NCBI RefSeq assembly: GCF_024972775.1
Contig: NZ_CP092282.1
Location: 3,997,525-4,061,524, forward strand
Source: Dehalobacter sp. DCM
GTDB lineage: Bacteria; Bacillota; Desulfitobacteriia; Desulfitobacteriales; Syntrophobotulaceae
Direction: 5' to 3'
DNA length: 64,000 nucleotides
The position numbers and the translations under genes were made by a program. The notes beneath the pieces were generated by a model that had not been told where the DNA came from, did no database searches, and was given only the letters and a program-made list of their open reading frames with translations. Shown here piece by piece: positions 9,869 through 19,182 of the stretch (positions within the stretch are counted from its first letter, which is position 1; each line of letters starts with the position of its first letter).

Positions 9869-10918
9869 TCACTTGTATTCTTCATTATATTGATCTGCCA
9901 GTCTTTTTACCATATCCAGAATCTCCTGACCGGATTGTCCTTGTTCGTTCATTTTCGCGACATATTGATCCTGAATCGGTTGGACAAGACCAATCCACTT
10001 TTCTTGCTCAGCCTGGGTTAGCTTGATTACTTCCATACCGTTTTCTTCAACAGCGAACTTTAAAGCCGATTCATTTTGTTTATCCCATAAGCTCATGGCG
10101 ACTTCTTCAAAGAATTTATTACTGACGTCTTCAATCGCCTGCTGGTCCTTTGCACTCAGTGAATTCCATTTATCCAGATTCATGGTGATGAAGAACAACG
10201 TATTATAAAGGAAGGGTGTCTCGGTCAAATAGTCGGTAACTTCAGCCTGCCTCCAGCCCTCAAGGACCTCAATCGGGCCCATATTGGCCTTAACAACACC
10301 CTTGGATAACGCTTCATAGGCTTCGGACTGAGCCATCGCCACCGGGGTAGCACCCAGAGCTTCCAAGGTAGCAGCACTCAATCCTGTTGCTCTTATCTCT
10401 AATCCTTTCAAATCAGCCAGACTGCGAACCGGGACTTTGGAATAAATGTCGCCAGGGCCTGTGGTGAATACCATTAAGAGCTTAGTATCCTGTACTTCCT
10501 CGGGGTTTAACTGCTTGATTCCTTCCCAGGCTACTTTACTTGCAGCTTTGGAATTCAAGTACGTAATACCGGGTAATTCAAATACTTCCAATACGGGAAA
10601 GCTTCCGCGGGTATAAGAAAAACAAGAGGTTCCCAGGTCGGCAACACCGCTGACAACACCTTCATAAACCCCATCCGCCTGTAAGAGTGTCTGACCGGGA
10701 TAACTGGTTATTTTCACTCTGCCTTCAGTTGCCTCTTCAACTGCCTTTGCCCAAGGTTTGATCAAATCATTTTCCACCGGATGCGTCGCGGGGAAGAAGT
10801 GGGCAAGCTTTAATTCCACCGGTTCATTCGATACCTTACTTGCAGTCTGTCCGCACCCTGAGAACATGCTCAAAGCCAACGCCACAATCATGATAATAAC
10901 GATGTTTCTTTTTTTCAC
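9869..10918 (-). CDS. dctP: TRAP transporter substrate-binding lipoprotein (DctP type)
   Basis: Extracytoplasmic receptor that captures the substrate for DctQM. I start it at the GTG at 10918 (VKKRNIVIIMIVALALSMFS), preceded by AGAGGAG. The N-terminus is then a lipoprotein signal with lipobox FSGC, followed by the DctP domain (KLAHFFPATHPVENDLIKPW, about 30-340). The open frame extends 47 codons further upstream but runs through hairpins of the leader, so the longer form is unlikely. First gene of dctP-dctQ-dctM. Confidence 0.92.
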   Translation of the reverse strand: MKKRNIVIIMIVALALSMFSGCGQTASKVSNEPVELKLAHFFPATHPVENDLIKPWAKAVEEATEGRVKITSYPGQTLLQADGVYEGVVSGVADLGTSCFSYTRGSFPVLEVFELPGITYLNSKAASKVAWEGIKQLNPEEVQDTKLLMVFTTGPGDIYSKVPVRSLADLKGLEIRATGLSAATLEALGATPVAMAQSEAYEALSKGVVKANMGPIEVLEGWRQAEVTDYLTETPFLYNTLFFITMNLDKWNSLSAKDQQAIEDVSNKFFEEVAMSLWDKQNESALKFAVEENGMEVIKLTQAEQEKWIGLVQPIQDQYVAKMNEQGQSGQEILDMVKRLADQYNEEYK

Positions 10919-10962
10919 TTTTCTCTCTCCTCTTCTTATTTGATTTAAATTTCTGGTAATAT

Positions 10963-11067
10963 CCCAATTTTTTATCCCATAAAAAATTGGGGGAAATAAA
11001 AAAACTCCCAAATAGGAGTTAGAAATCAATACAAATCCAAAATCAGTGGCTAAATTCACTTAACCAC
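10963..11067 (-). promoter_or_regulatory. Structured 5' leader of the TRAP operon (three hairpins)
   Basis: In minus-strand order: an 8-bp hairpin (11067-11060 with 11053-11046); a hairpin AACTCC/GGAGTT followed by seven T (11020-10998), which resembles an intrinsic terminator; and an 11-bp perfect hairpin CCCAATTTTTT/AAAAAATTGGG (10991-10963) just upstream of the dctP ribosome site. The order suggests attenuation or start-site control but matches no riboswitch I recognise. The rest of the gap to murJ (11068-11234) shows no gene and no convincing promoter. Confidence 0.5.
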
Positions 11068-11234
11068 AAAAAATAGATTTTCCGTTCTTATCCTACCTTG
11101 CTACAATCCTACTATTTTAAACGAACGAGACCTACTGTTTACTACTGTCCTGCATGACTGATATTCAACCAATGCTTAGAACATAACTACACTATAATAA
11201 TACGTGAAACCACAGATAATTACCACAATTTTTT

Positions 11235-12797
11235 TTATTTTTTTTGTCGTTTTAAAAGCATAGCAAAAGCCGTACGGTATTCCTCCATCTTGAGGAATCG
11301 CGCGATGCCAAAAAATATAAGCATGCCAATAAGTGCTCCGCTGATAAGAACAATCGTGGATCCGATTTTACCGATTCCCACCCAAGGGGTTATTCTATTC
11401 GCCCATAGTGCAACAACACCCGCCATAACCAATGCCGCTGTAATAGATTTAACAGCCGTTGCCATGATCCTGCGCCCATCGATTCTCCCTAACTTGCGGC
11501 GGAGAACGATGAACAAGAGGGCCATCTGAATAATGGCACCCAGAGTAAACGCCAAGGCCAAGCCGCCAGACGCCAACGGTCCGACTAACACCAGCATCCA
11601 CAAGACACTGGCGGCCATGGCTATTAGTCCAAGGATTACGGGTATCCACGTGTTTTGCAGGGCGTAAAATGCCCGGGGCAAGATCTGAATAATCGCTTGA
11701 GCGGTAATACCGAGTGAAAAATAGAGCAACGGCACCGCAGTAATTGCCGTATCTTTGGCACTAAATTCGCCATGTTCGAAAAGGAGCCGGATCAGCGGGT
11801 AGCGCAGGACCATCATCCCAATAGAAATGGGGATTGTGATAAATATAATCAAGCGGATCGCTTCCGACACCGTCTCTAAAAAATCATGTTTTCTTTTCAA
11901 TGCTGCTTGTTCCGTGAGTGTCGGAAAAACGGCAACGCCGATAGCCAGGGCAAATATACCGACCGGCACCTGGAACAAACGGTACGAATACCAGACTGCC
12001 GTTAAACTGCCCGGCACGAGAGCAGAACCCAGGTTGGAATTGACAATGACCTGAAATTGGTTCAAGGTGTACATAATAATCATCGGGACGGATAACGCCA
12101 TGATCTTCCGGACACCGGGGTGTTTCAGGTCGATGATCGGGTAATACCGATAGCCTACCTTCTTCAGAGACGGAATCTGAACGATGAAATTAGCTGCAGC
12201 GCCGATTACGACTCCAAAGGCAAAGCCGGAAATGCTCCGGGCATCGCCCGAATTAGCGAAAATCGCGCCAAACAGAATAACACACGCATTATAAAGTACC
12301 GTTCCGACCGCCGACGGCCAAAATATCTTATATGAATTAAGGATCCCCATTGTGATCCCGCTTAAAGCAAGGATAACCGGCTGCATCAGCAGGACCCGGG
12401 TCAGATAAACTGCCAGTTCCTTATTTTCCGGTGTAAACCCCGGAACCTGTAGTTCAATAAATTTGGGAGCAAGCACCATCCCGGAAATTACGAGAAGGCA
12501 AAGCATGAGAAATATGGCATTGGTTACCGAGCTGACAACTTTCCATCCCTCGTCTTCTCTCTTTTTGGCGATATATTCTGAAATAACAGGGATAAAAGCA
12601 GCACTTAAAATGCCTCCGACTAATAGCCAGTAGAGAAGATCCGGAAGGATAAAGGCCGTATTATAGGCATCCGTAGCCGCCGTTTTGCCAAATAAACCGG
12701 CCATAAGAGACTCCCGAACGAAGCCGAGAAGACGGGAGATCAGGTTGGCTGCCATCATAAAGCCTGCTGCTTTGAATAGTTTTTGGTTCGTTGTCAT
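11235..12797 (-). CDS. murJ: Lipid II flippase MurJ (MviN family)
   Basis: Polytopic membrane protein that moves lipid-linked peptidoglycan precursor across the membrane. The 520-residue product has about 14 hydrophobic segments and the MviN/MurJ N-terminal signature NLISRLLGFVRESLMAGLFG with the conserved arginines near residues 22 and 28. It stands alone between spoIIP and the TRAP operon. Paralogues of this family also act in spore cortex synthesis, so a sporulation role is possible. Confidence 0.93.
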   Translation of the reverse strand: MTTNQKLFKAAGFMMAANLISRLLGFVRESLMAGLFGKTAATDAYNTAFILPDLLYWLLVGGILSAAFIPVISEYIAKKREDEGWKVVSSVTNAIFLMLCLLVISGMVLAPKFIELQVPGFTPENKELAVYLTRVLLMQPVILALSGITMGILNSYKIFWPSAVGTVLYNACVILFGAIFANSGDARSISGFAFGVVIGAAANFIVQIPSLKKVGYRYYPIIDLKHPGVRKIMALSVPMIIMYTLNQFQVIVNSNLGSALVPGSLTAVWYSYRLFQVPVGIFALAIGVAVFPTLTEQAALKRKHDFLETVSEAIRLIIFITIPISIGMMVLRYPLIRLLFEHGEFSAKDTAITAVPLLYFSLGITAQAIIQILPRAFYALQNTWIPVILGLIAMAASVLWMLVLVGPLASGGLALAFTLGAIIQMALLFIVLRRKLGRIDGRRIMATAVKSITAALVMAGVVALWANRITPWVGIGKIGSTIVLISGALIGMLIFFGIARFLKMEEYRTAFAMLLKRQKK

Positions 12798-12900
12798 AAA
12801 ACCGCTGCGCCTTTCGAAAATTCCTGCTCACAGCGCATTATATCACTTTCCAAGTACCTTGTAACTCCTAAAGTTATAATATAATGGGGAGCAGATTTCT

Positions 12901-13959
12901 TCATTTTTCTAAATACGCCTTCAGGACTTCGGCCAGCGGTGCTGCCGCCGCTTGAGCTTCTTCCGGTGTATTCAGCTGGCTTCCGATTTCCAGCAGGATG
13001 GCCCCGTCAGTCAAATACTGATTATAACGGGCGTCGGATGCGTAACGGATTTTAGAATAGAACAGACCGGGATATTTTTTTTCGCCAATAGCAATTAGAC
13101 CATTCGCAATTGCCTCGTTCTTTTTCCAGTTTGGATTCTTTTGACCAATAACAATCATCACCCTGGCACTATCCTTACCGGATACCACCGCAGTGTCTTT
13201 TCCGACCTGGGTCGGCAAACCATCCCGGTGAAGGTCGATGAGCAAGCGAATCGTCGGGTTATCCTCGAGCATCTTTTTCGCTGTTTTATACGAATGATCA
13301 TACGACTGAATATAAACAGCGTCGTTGACCTCCGTCGAATGGACCGTTTTTATCCCCTTTCTCTCCAACGCTTCCGCCAAAAGCTGTCCGATTTCAGCGA
13401 TATCCCCGTTTTCACCCCCGGGGACACGATCCGGTCCGCCATCACCGGAATAACACTCGGCACTGTGGGTATGATAAATACCTACAAGAACATCTTCTTC
13501 GCTTGTAATGGGAGCCGGTGCATTGTAAAAAGGATCATCCAACGGTTCAAGGTTGGGTCCTTCCATCTCAGGGTCATTGGGGTAATAAGCCCAGCCGAGC
13601 CACGAGGGTCCTTCCGAAGGCGGCGCATAAAAGCTCAAAAAATAGGTGCGCGCATCCGATATATTGGCGCCTGTTACCAGATACATACCGGTGGCCATGA
13701 TCGAATTCCGGATCTCATCGATGTAATCCCGCTCAGGCTGGGATAAACCCGGTACACCTTCTAATAGGACATATTTAAATGGAAAACTTTTTTCGGATAG
13801 CATTTTAACCATGTATTGTGAGCTTCCGGTCGTTATGCAGAAATAGGTAAAAATAACGAATCCCGCTATGATAACGATATTTCCGGCTATTTTCAGCCAG
13901 TCACTTTTTGTTGAACCATGATCTGAAACCAGGCTGATCACATCCTTCCTATGATTCAC
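12901..13959 (-). CDS. spoIIP: Stage II sporulation protein P (SpoIIP), peptidoglycan hydrolase
   Basis: SpoIIP is an amidase/endopeptidase of the DMP engulfment complex in the mother cell. The product has one membrane segment (about 26-46) and an extracellular SpoIIP domain (about 155-350) with YHTHSAECY near 163, LLIDLHRDGLP near 240 and the closing EIGSQLNT near 330, which supply zinc-binding His and Glu. The start is uncertain: the GTG at 13959 has no good ribosome site, while AGGAAGG lies just inside the frame. The membrane segment is kept with any nearby start. Confidence 0.9.
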   Translation of the reverse strand: MNHRKDVISLVSDHGSTKSDWLKIAGNIVIIAGFVIFTYFCITTGSSQYMVKMLSEKSFPFKYVLLEGVPGLSQPERDYIDEIRNSIMATGMYLVTGANISDARTYFLSFYAPPSEGPSWLGWAYYPNDPEMEGPNLEPLDDPFYNAPAPITSEEDVLVGIYHTHSAECYSGDGGPDRVPGGENGDIAEIGQLLAEALERKGIKTVHSTEVNDAVYIQSYDHSYKTAKKMLEDNPTIRLLIDLHRDGLPTQVGKDTAVVSGKDSARVMIVIGQKNPNWKKNEAIANGLIAIGEKKYPGLFYSKIRYASDARYNQYLTDGAILLEIGSQLNTPEEAQAAAAPLAEVLKAYLEK

Positions 13960-14052
13960 ATTATGATGGACAACCTGATAATATGATTTTAAACTTTTTT
14001 TATTAAGAAACTTGGCATTTTGCTGCGTTATGTCATATAATAAATAATATTA

Positions 14053-14079
14053 TTGACCCATATAAATTGAAGACATAAT
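14053..14079 (+). promoter_or_regulatory. Probable promoter of the ileS T-box transcript
   Basis: TTGACC (14053-14058) and CATAAT (14074-14079) spaced by 15 bases, just upstream of the first conserved T-box bases. The spacing is shorter than ideal. Confidence 0.5.
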
Positions 14080-14080
14080 G

Positions 14081-14400
14081 GCGATGAACAGGACAGTAGC
14101 TTGATCATAATGTCCACAGAGAAGTAATCACATGCTGAGAGATTACGATCGTATATCAAGCGAAGATCACCCCGGAGCTGATCTCCTGAACACAGTACCT
14201 TAAGGTAAATATTATTGTTTCGTATTATTGCCACGTACTGATTAAGGAGTTCCGTAAGCCAGCGTTATTGGCACATTGAGAGACAGGAATCATGAATCGG
14301 TAAATGATCAAGGCTAAACAACCGACTTTCAATCCTGTAAGCAGGGTGGTACCGCGGTTCAATCGTCCCTAAGTAGTGTTACTTAGGGATTTTAATTTGG
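14081..14400 (+). ncRNA. T-box leader of ileS, isoleucine specifier
   Basis: tRNA-sensing riboswitch that reads through its terminator when uncharged tRNA-Ile binds. The T-box AGGGTGGTACCGCG is at 14343-14356. The terminator is TCCCTAAGTA/TACTTAGGGA (14366-14389) followed by TTTT. The stem I specifier loop reads GAAG-ATC-ACC with the Ile codon ATC at 14166-14168, matching the downstream gene. Confidence 0.95.
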
Positions 14401-14447
14401 CCATGATTGGCATGAAGCGTCCCCAATTCTAAAAAAGGAGAATGATT

Positions 14448-17400
14448 ATGGAAAAGTTCAAACCACTGGCAGAATCCCCCGTTGCTGAACGGGAAAGGCA
14501 GATAACCCAGTACTGGGATGACATTGACATCCTGCAAAAAACGATTGAGAACCGGGAGGGCGCGGAACCCTTCGTGTTTTATGAAGGTCCGCCAACGGCC
14601 AACGGGAAACCGGGGATCCATCATGTTATGGCCCGCACCCTGAAAGACTCCGTCTGCCGGTACCAGAACATGAAAGGCTTTCAGGTGAAACGCAAAGCGG
14701 GTTGGGACACGCATGGTCTGCCGGTGGAAATCGAAGTGGAAAAACAATTGAACTTATCTGACAAGCAAGGAATCGAAGCTTACGGAATTGCCCCGTTTAA
14801 TGAAAAATGCCGCGAATCTGTCTTTACGTATGAAAAGCAGTGGCGGGAAATGACGATCCGTATGGGTTATTCCATCGATCTGGATCATCCGTATATCACC
14901 CTGGATAATAACTACATTGAAAGTGTCTGGTGGATCCTGGATAAATTCTTTAAAGAAGGCTTTATGTATGAAGGCCATAAGATCCTGCCCTATTGCTCAC
15001 GTTGCGGGACGGGACTTGCTTCCCATGAAGTGGCTCTCGGCTATAAAGAAATTAAGACAAACACCGTTGTTGCCAAATTCAAACGCAAAGGATATGATGA
15101 ATATTTTCTGGCCTGGACGACGACTCCCTGGACACTGCCCTCCAATGTCGCTCTCACTGTCAGTCCAACCGAGACGTATGTCAAAGCCCGCAGCAATGAT
15201 GAAGTCTATTATTTGTCCAAAACACTGGCTCCGACCATCCTGGGTGAAGGGTATGAGGTCCTTCAGGAACTAAAAGGCACCGAGCTGGAATTCATGGAAT
15301 ACGAACAGCTTATGCCCTTTGTTAGCACAGATAAAAAAGCGTTCTTTATCACCACCGCGGATTATGTCACGACGGAAGACGGTACCGGTATTGTTCATAC
15401 CGCCCCGGCCTTCGGTGAAGATGACTATAATACCGGAAAACGCTACAATTTACCCGTCTTCCAACCGGTAGACGAGACCGGAAAATTTATTGCGACCCCA
15501 TGGGAAGGCCAGTTTGTGATGGACGCTGACCTCGACATTATCAAATGGCTGTACGCAGAAGGCAAATTGTTCAAAAAGGAAAAGATGGAACACAATTATC
15601 CTCACTGCTGGCGCTGTCAGACTCCCCTTCTTTACTATGCCAAACCCAGCTGGTATATTGCGATGACCAAACTGAAAGACCAATTGGTTGCCAATAATAA
15701 AACCGTCGAATGGTATCCCGACTTTGTCGGCGAAAAACGGTTCGGCAATTGGCTGGAAAACGTCAACGACTGGGCTCTATCCCGAAATCGATACTGGGGC
15801 ACGCCGCTTAATATCTGGCGCTGCGGCTGCGGCCATACCACCTCCATCGGGTCCCGAAAAGAACTCGTGGAAAAAGCCATTGAACCCATCGACGAGACCA
15901 TCGAATTGCACCGTCCGTATGTCGATGATGTGCATATCCCCTGCGAAAAATGCGGTAAACCGATGACCAGGGTCACCGAAGTCATCGACTGCTGGTTTGA
16001 CAGCGGCGCCATGCCTTATGCGCAGCATCACTATCCGTTTGAAAATAAGGAAAACTTCCACGAACTTTTCCCCGCTGACTTTATCTGCGAAGGCATCGAC
16101 CAGACCCGGGGCTGGTTTTATTCCTTGCTGGCCATCTCTACCTTTGTGATGGGACGCTCCCCTTACAAGCGGGTGCTCGTCAATGACCTCGTTCTGGATA
16201 AACAGGGGCAAAAGATGTCCAAATCCAAGGGAAATACAGTTGACCCATTTCAGCTGTTTGACCAATACGGTGCGGATACTCTCCGTTGGTATTTGCTCTA
16301 CGTATCTCCGGCATGGACTCCCAAGCGTTTCGATGTGGAAGGATTGAAAGAGGTTCACAGCAAATTCTTCGGAACACTCCGGAATGTTTATACTTTCTTT
16401 GCGCTCTACGCCAATACCGATGATGTTGATCCCCGGGATTTCTTTATCGATTATAAAGATCGCCCTGAGCTTGACCGTTGGATCCTGTCCAAATACAACG
16501 GATTGCTCAATGATGTGGAAGCTAATCTGGCAGTCTATGATCTGACAAAAGCCGTTCGTAAAATCCAGGATTTTGTCAGTGAAGACCTATCCAACTGGTA
16601 TATTCGCCGTTCCCGCCGCCGTTTCTGGGATTCCGGCCTGTCCGAGGATAAGAAAGCTGTTTACAACACCACCTATGAGATTCTGGTGGGTATCGCTAAA
16701 ATTGCCGCTCCGTTCGCACCGTTCCTTGCGGAGGAAATTTACCGCAACCTAACCGGAGAAACGTCAGTCCACTTGAAAAATTATCCGGAATATGTCTCAA
16801 CGCTCATCGACGACACTGTTGAAAAAAGGATGGATCTGGTCCGGAATTTGGTCACCTTGGGACGTTCCGCACGGGAACAGGTCCGGATCAAAGTCCGCCA
16901 GCCTATCCAAAAGATCCTCGTTGACGGAAAATATGAAGCGCTGATTGCCGATCTCATCCCATTGATCCAGGAGGAACTGAACGTCAAGGACGTTGTTTTT
17001 GCCAATAACCTGAGCGACTTTATGCATTTTAGTCTGAAACCGAACTTCAAAACGGCCGGTCCGGTATTCGGCTCGAAAATTAAACTTCTGGGCAAAGCGC
17101 TGGAAAGTTTAGACGCAGCGGCTGCAGCGCCTAAATTGGAAGCCGGCGACGTGTTGACGGTTACAGTGGATGGTGAACAACTGACGTTCAATAAAGAATA
17201 TGTTCTTGTCACCATTTCCGCCAAGGAAGGGTTCACCGTGACCATGGAAAACAATCTCTTTGTCATCCTGGATACGACACTTACCCGGGAACTTTTGGAC
17301 GAAGGTCTGGCCAGAGAGCTTGTATCGAAGGTCCAGCAAATGCGTAAGAATTATAACTTTGAAATGATGGACCGTATCCGGATTTATTTTGACGGCGATG

Positions 17401-17549
17401 ACGAAGTCACCCAGGCGATTACAAGCTACCAGGATTATATCAAGGTAGAAACCCTGGCTGAAAGTATCCAAAAGGCACCGAACAGCGAAGGCTTAACGAA
17501 AGTTAATCTGAATGACCACGATACAGGTCTCAGGGTCGAGAAGCTTTAA
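14448..17549 (+). CDS. ileS: Isoleucine-tRNA ligase, long (IleS2) type, with GIHH signature
   Basis: Charges tRNA-Ile and edits mischarged valine. At 1033 residues it is of the longer IleS2 class (IleS1 is about 920). I use the second ATG, seven bases after AGGAG. The class I first signature reads PPTANGKPGIHHV (residues 48-60): the usual HxGH is replaced by GIHH at 56-59 (bases 14613-14624). KMSKS is intact near 590, and a Cys-rich insert near 460-510 and the editing domain are present. Known biology: IleS2 enzymes resist mupirocin, and the swapped GxHH form has been linked to very high resistance. Controlled by the T-box upstream. Confidence 0.98.
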   Translation: MEKFKPLAESPVAERERQITQYWDDIDILQKTIENREGAEPFVFYEGPPTANGKPGIHHVMARTLKDSVCRYQNMKGFQVKRKAGWDTHGLPVEIEVEKQLNLSDKQGIEAYGIAPFNEKCRESVFTYEKQWREMTIRMGYSIDLDHPYITLDNNYIESVWWILDKFFKEGFMYEGHKILPYCSRCGTGLASHEVALGYKEIKTNTVVAKFKRKGYDEYFLAWTTTPWTLPSNVALTVSPTETYVKARSNDEVYYLSKTLAPTILGEGYEVLQELKGTELEFMEYEQLMPFVSTDKKAFFITTADYVTTEDGTGIVHTAPAFGEDDYNTGKRYNLPVFQPVDETGKFIATPWEGQFVMDADLDIIKWLYAEGKLFKKEKMEHNYPHCWRCQTPLLYYAKPSWYIAMTKLKDQLVANNKTVEWYPDFVGEKRFGNWLENVNDWALSRNRYWGTPLNIWRCGCGHTTSIGSRKELVEKAIEPIDETIELHRPYVDDVHIPCEKCGKPMTRVTEVIDCWFDSGAMPYAQHHYPFENKENFHELFPADFICEGIDQTRGWFYSLLAISTFVMGRSPYKRVLVNDLVLDKQGQKMSKSKGNTVDPFQLFDQYGADTLRWYLLYVSPAWTPKRFDVEGLKEVHSKFFGTLRNVYTFFALYANTDDVDPRDFFIDYKDRPELDRWILSKYNGLLNDVEANLAVYDLTKAVRKIQDFVSEDLSNWYIRRSRRRFWDSGLSEDKKAVYNTTYEILVGIAKIAAPFAPFLAEEIYRNLTGETSVHLKNYPEYVSTLIDDTVEKRMDLVRNLVTLGRSAREQVRIKVRQPIQKILVDGKYEALIADLIPLIQEELNVKDVVFANNLSDFMHFSLKPNFKTAGPVFGSKIKLLGKALESLDAAAAAPKLEAGDVLTVTVDGEQLTFNKEYVLVTISAKEGFTVTMENNLFVILDTTLTRELLDEGLARELVSKVQQMRKNYNFEMMDRIRIYFDGDDEVTQAITSYQDYIKVETLAESIQKAPNSEGLTKVNLNDHDTGLRVEKL

Positions 17550-17590
17550 GTATCTGTGGGCGTTTAGTGCTTTTCTCGGTTGCAGACAAA

Positions 17591-17638
17591 AGGCAGTGCC
17601 GCAACACTTCAAAAAGTGTTGGCGACGCTGCCTTTTTT
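17591..17638 (+). terminator. Intrinsic terminator after ileS
   Basis: Long hairpin AGGCAG...CTGCCT with inner AACACTT/AAGTGTT, followed by six T. It lies about 45 bases after the ileS stop. Confidence 0.88.
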
Positions 17639-17697
17639 ATCGGTGATGATTGTCGATAATGATCGATGAAAACCTGTCCATTATTACTGCGCCTCAA

Positions 17698-17726
17698 TTG
17701 CCACATTATGCCAATTGTGTTATAAT
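17698..17726 (+). promoter_or_regulatory. Sigma-A promoter of the stalk-domain protein
   Basis: TTGCCA (17698-17703), 17-base spacer, TATAAT (17721-17726); the coding start follows 77 bases later. Confidence 0.8.
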
Positions 17727-17802
17727 TGTGCATATGCGTGCCTGAAGCGATTTATCGCGGTAACGTAAAGAAATGAAATTAAAATCATAAGGAGGAATAG
17801 AA

Positions 17803-19182
17803 TTGAAGTTTCAAAAGAAATTGACTGCATTTCTGATTGTTTTTGTTCTTTTTTTAGCAAGCGCCATGCCGGTTTACGCTGCTGAAACCAACGTGGTTCC
17901 TGCTCCGGTTATCAAAATCCAATATAATGGCAAAACCCTTGTTCTTAATCCGTCGCCCAAATTAATCAATGGCGGCAGCGATTTCCTCGTGCCATTAAAA
18001 CCTTTCTGCACTGCACTCAAAGCGAAACCGCAATGGGCCAATAAACAATTGATCATTGAACAAAATGGGGTAAAGACGAAAATTACCATTGGCAACAAAT
18101 ACAAAATTATCAATGGAACAACCTATGTTCAGTTAAGTGCCCTGTCAGATTTTCTACATTCTCAGATATACTACGACCGTGGACATAAGACCATCGTGCT
18201 CATTAATTACCAGTATTTTATGGATCAAATCAAAATAAAAGCCCCTGTCTTTTATGACTATGTCATGCATGAATACAGTCCGGTAAATACCGGCGAATTT
18301 AGGGAAACTATCAATTTTGCATTCAAATTTACCCCGCATGACAGCGCTTCTGCGTCATCCGAAACGCTTTCCAAAGCATACGATATCAAAGGAGATATCA
18401 CCATAACCGGAAAAATGAGCGAGAACAGCGCCATCTGCAACGCTGTCATCAATTTGTACGGTATCGAAAATACACCTCTTTATGCCGAGTTAGGGAATAG
18501 AAATCAAATCACTTTTGATATGATTGCCAGCGATAAAAACTTTTATCTGAAATCGAACCTGTTGGAAACGGAAATTGGCACGAAATGGCTTCAAGGTGAC
18601 TTCGCCATGTTGGAACAAGACGGTGTTACCACTTTCAAGGATCTTAAAAATCAACAAAACTCAGATCTGCTGAATTCGGATGTCTACTCGGATCTGAACA
18701 CAATCAGTGCTGTTGATATCAACACCTTTAAAGAAATAAACTCGGCCCTCTCAGCGATGCTCTTCCTAGTTGACAATGAGCATTTTACCTGCAGCACGAC
18801 AGGTGCGGAAACCATTTATACATGGAAACTCAATAAAGCTGATTTGCTTAAGTTGGTCGCCAATCTCAACCAAATCAGCGGCAGCAGCGACGACATGTCA
18901 CTCACTGAAATGCTTGAAATGAAAGAATTAGTGGATGCCCTCGTCTTCGATACGACAATGACGATCACCATCAAAGATAATATCCCTAATTCAGAGACTT
19001 TTTCCTTCAATTTCCAAATGAATATCCCCGAGGCTTTCCTGGTGCAGTTGACGATCAACGGACAGGCGAGCCTATTCAATATTAACACCCCTATCCCCGA
19101 TATCACCCCGCCTTCGGCTGCCGAGGTTATTAATATTAATGATGAACAAGCGTTACAAGCGCTGGATTCATTGTTAAATTAG
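17803..19182 (+). CDS. Secreted protein with copper-amine-oxidase-like (stalk) N-terminal domain
   Basis: A clear signal peptide (about 1-26, cleavage near VYAAE) is followed by a stalk domain of the copper amine oxidase N-terminal family (about 38-133, with FLVPLKPFCTALKAKPQW and TYVQLSALSDFL). In Clostridia this domain is common on exported proteins and has no oxidase activity. Residues 140-459 match nothing I recognise and look like a beta-rich extracellular domain with a LolA/LppX-like flavour; function unknown. The start is TTG with AAGGAGG eight bases before it. It is monocistronic from a strong promoter and its stop overlaps the livF stop tail to tail. Confidence 0.85.
   Translation: MKFQKKLTAFLIVFVLFLASAMPVYAAETNVVPAPVIKIQYNGKTLVLNPSPKLINGGSDFLVPLKPFCTALKAKPQWANKQLIIEQNGVKTKITIGNKYKIINGTTYVQLSALSDFLHSQIYYDRGHKTIVLINYQYFMDQIKIKAPVFYDYVMHEYSPVNTGEFRETINFAFKFTPHDSASASSETLSKAYDIKGDITITGKMSENSAICNAVINLYGIENTPLYAELGNRNQITFDMIASDKNFYLKSNLLETEIGTKWLQGDFAMLEQDGVTTFKDLKNQQNSDLLNSDVYSDLNTISAVDINTFKEINSALSAMLFLVDNEHFTCSTTGAETIYTWKLNKADLLKLVANLNQISGSSDDMSLTEMLEMKELVDALVFDTTMTITIKDNIPNSETFSFNFQMNIPEAFLVQLTINGQASLFNINTPIPDITPPSAAEVININDEQALQALDSLLN

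Noticed and set aside
11068-11234. Sigma-54 promoter for the TRAP operon
   Set aside because: No GG-N10-GC element of the right form was found in the leader or upstream gap.
19179-19182. Frameshift linking the stalk-domain gene and livF
   Set aside because: They are on opposite strands and simply overlap tail to tail by four bases.
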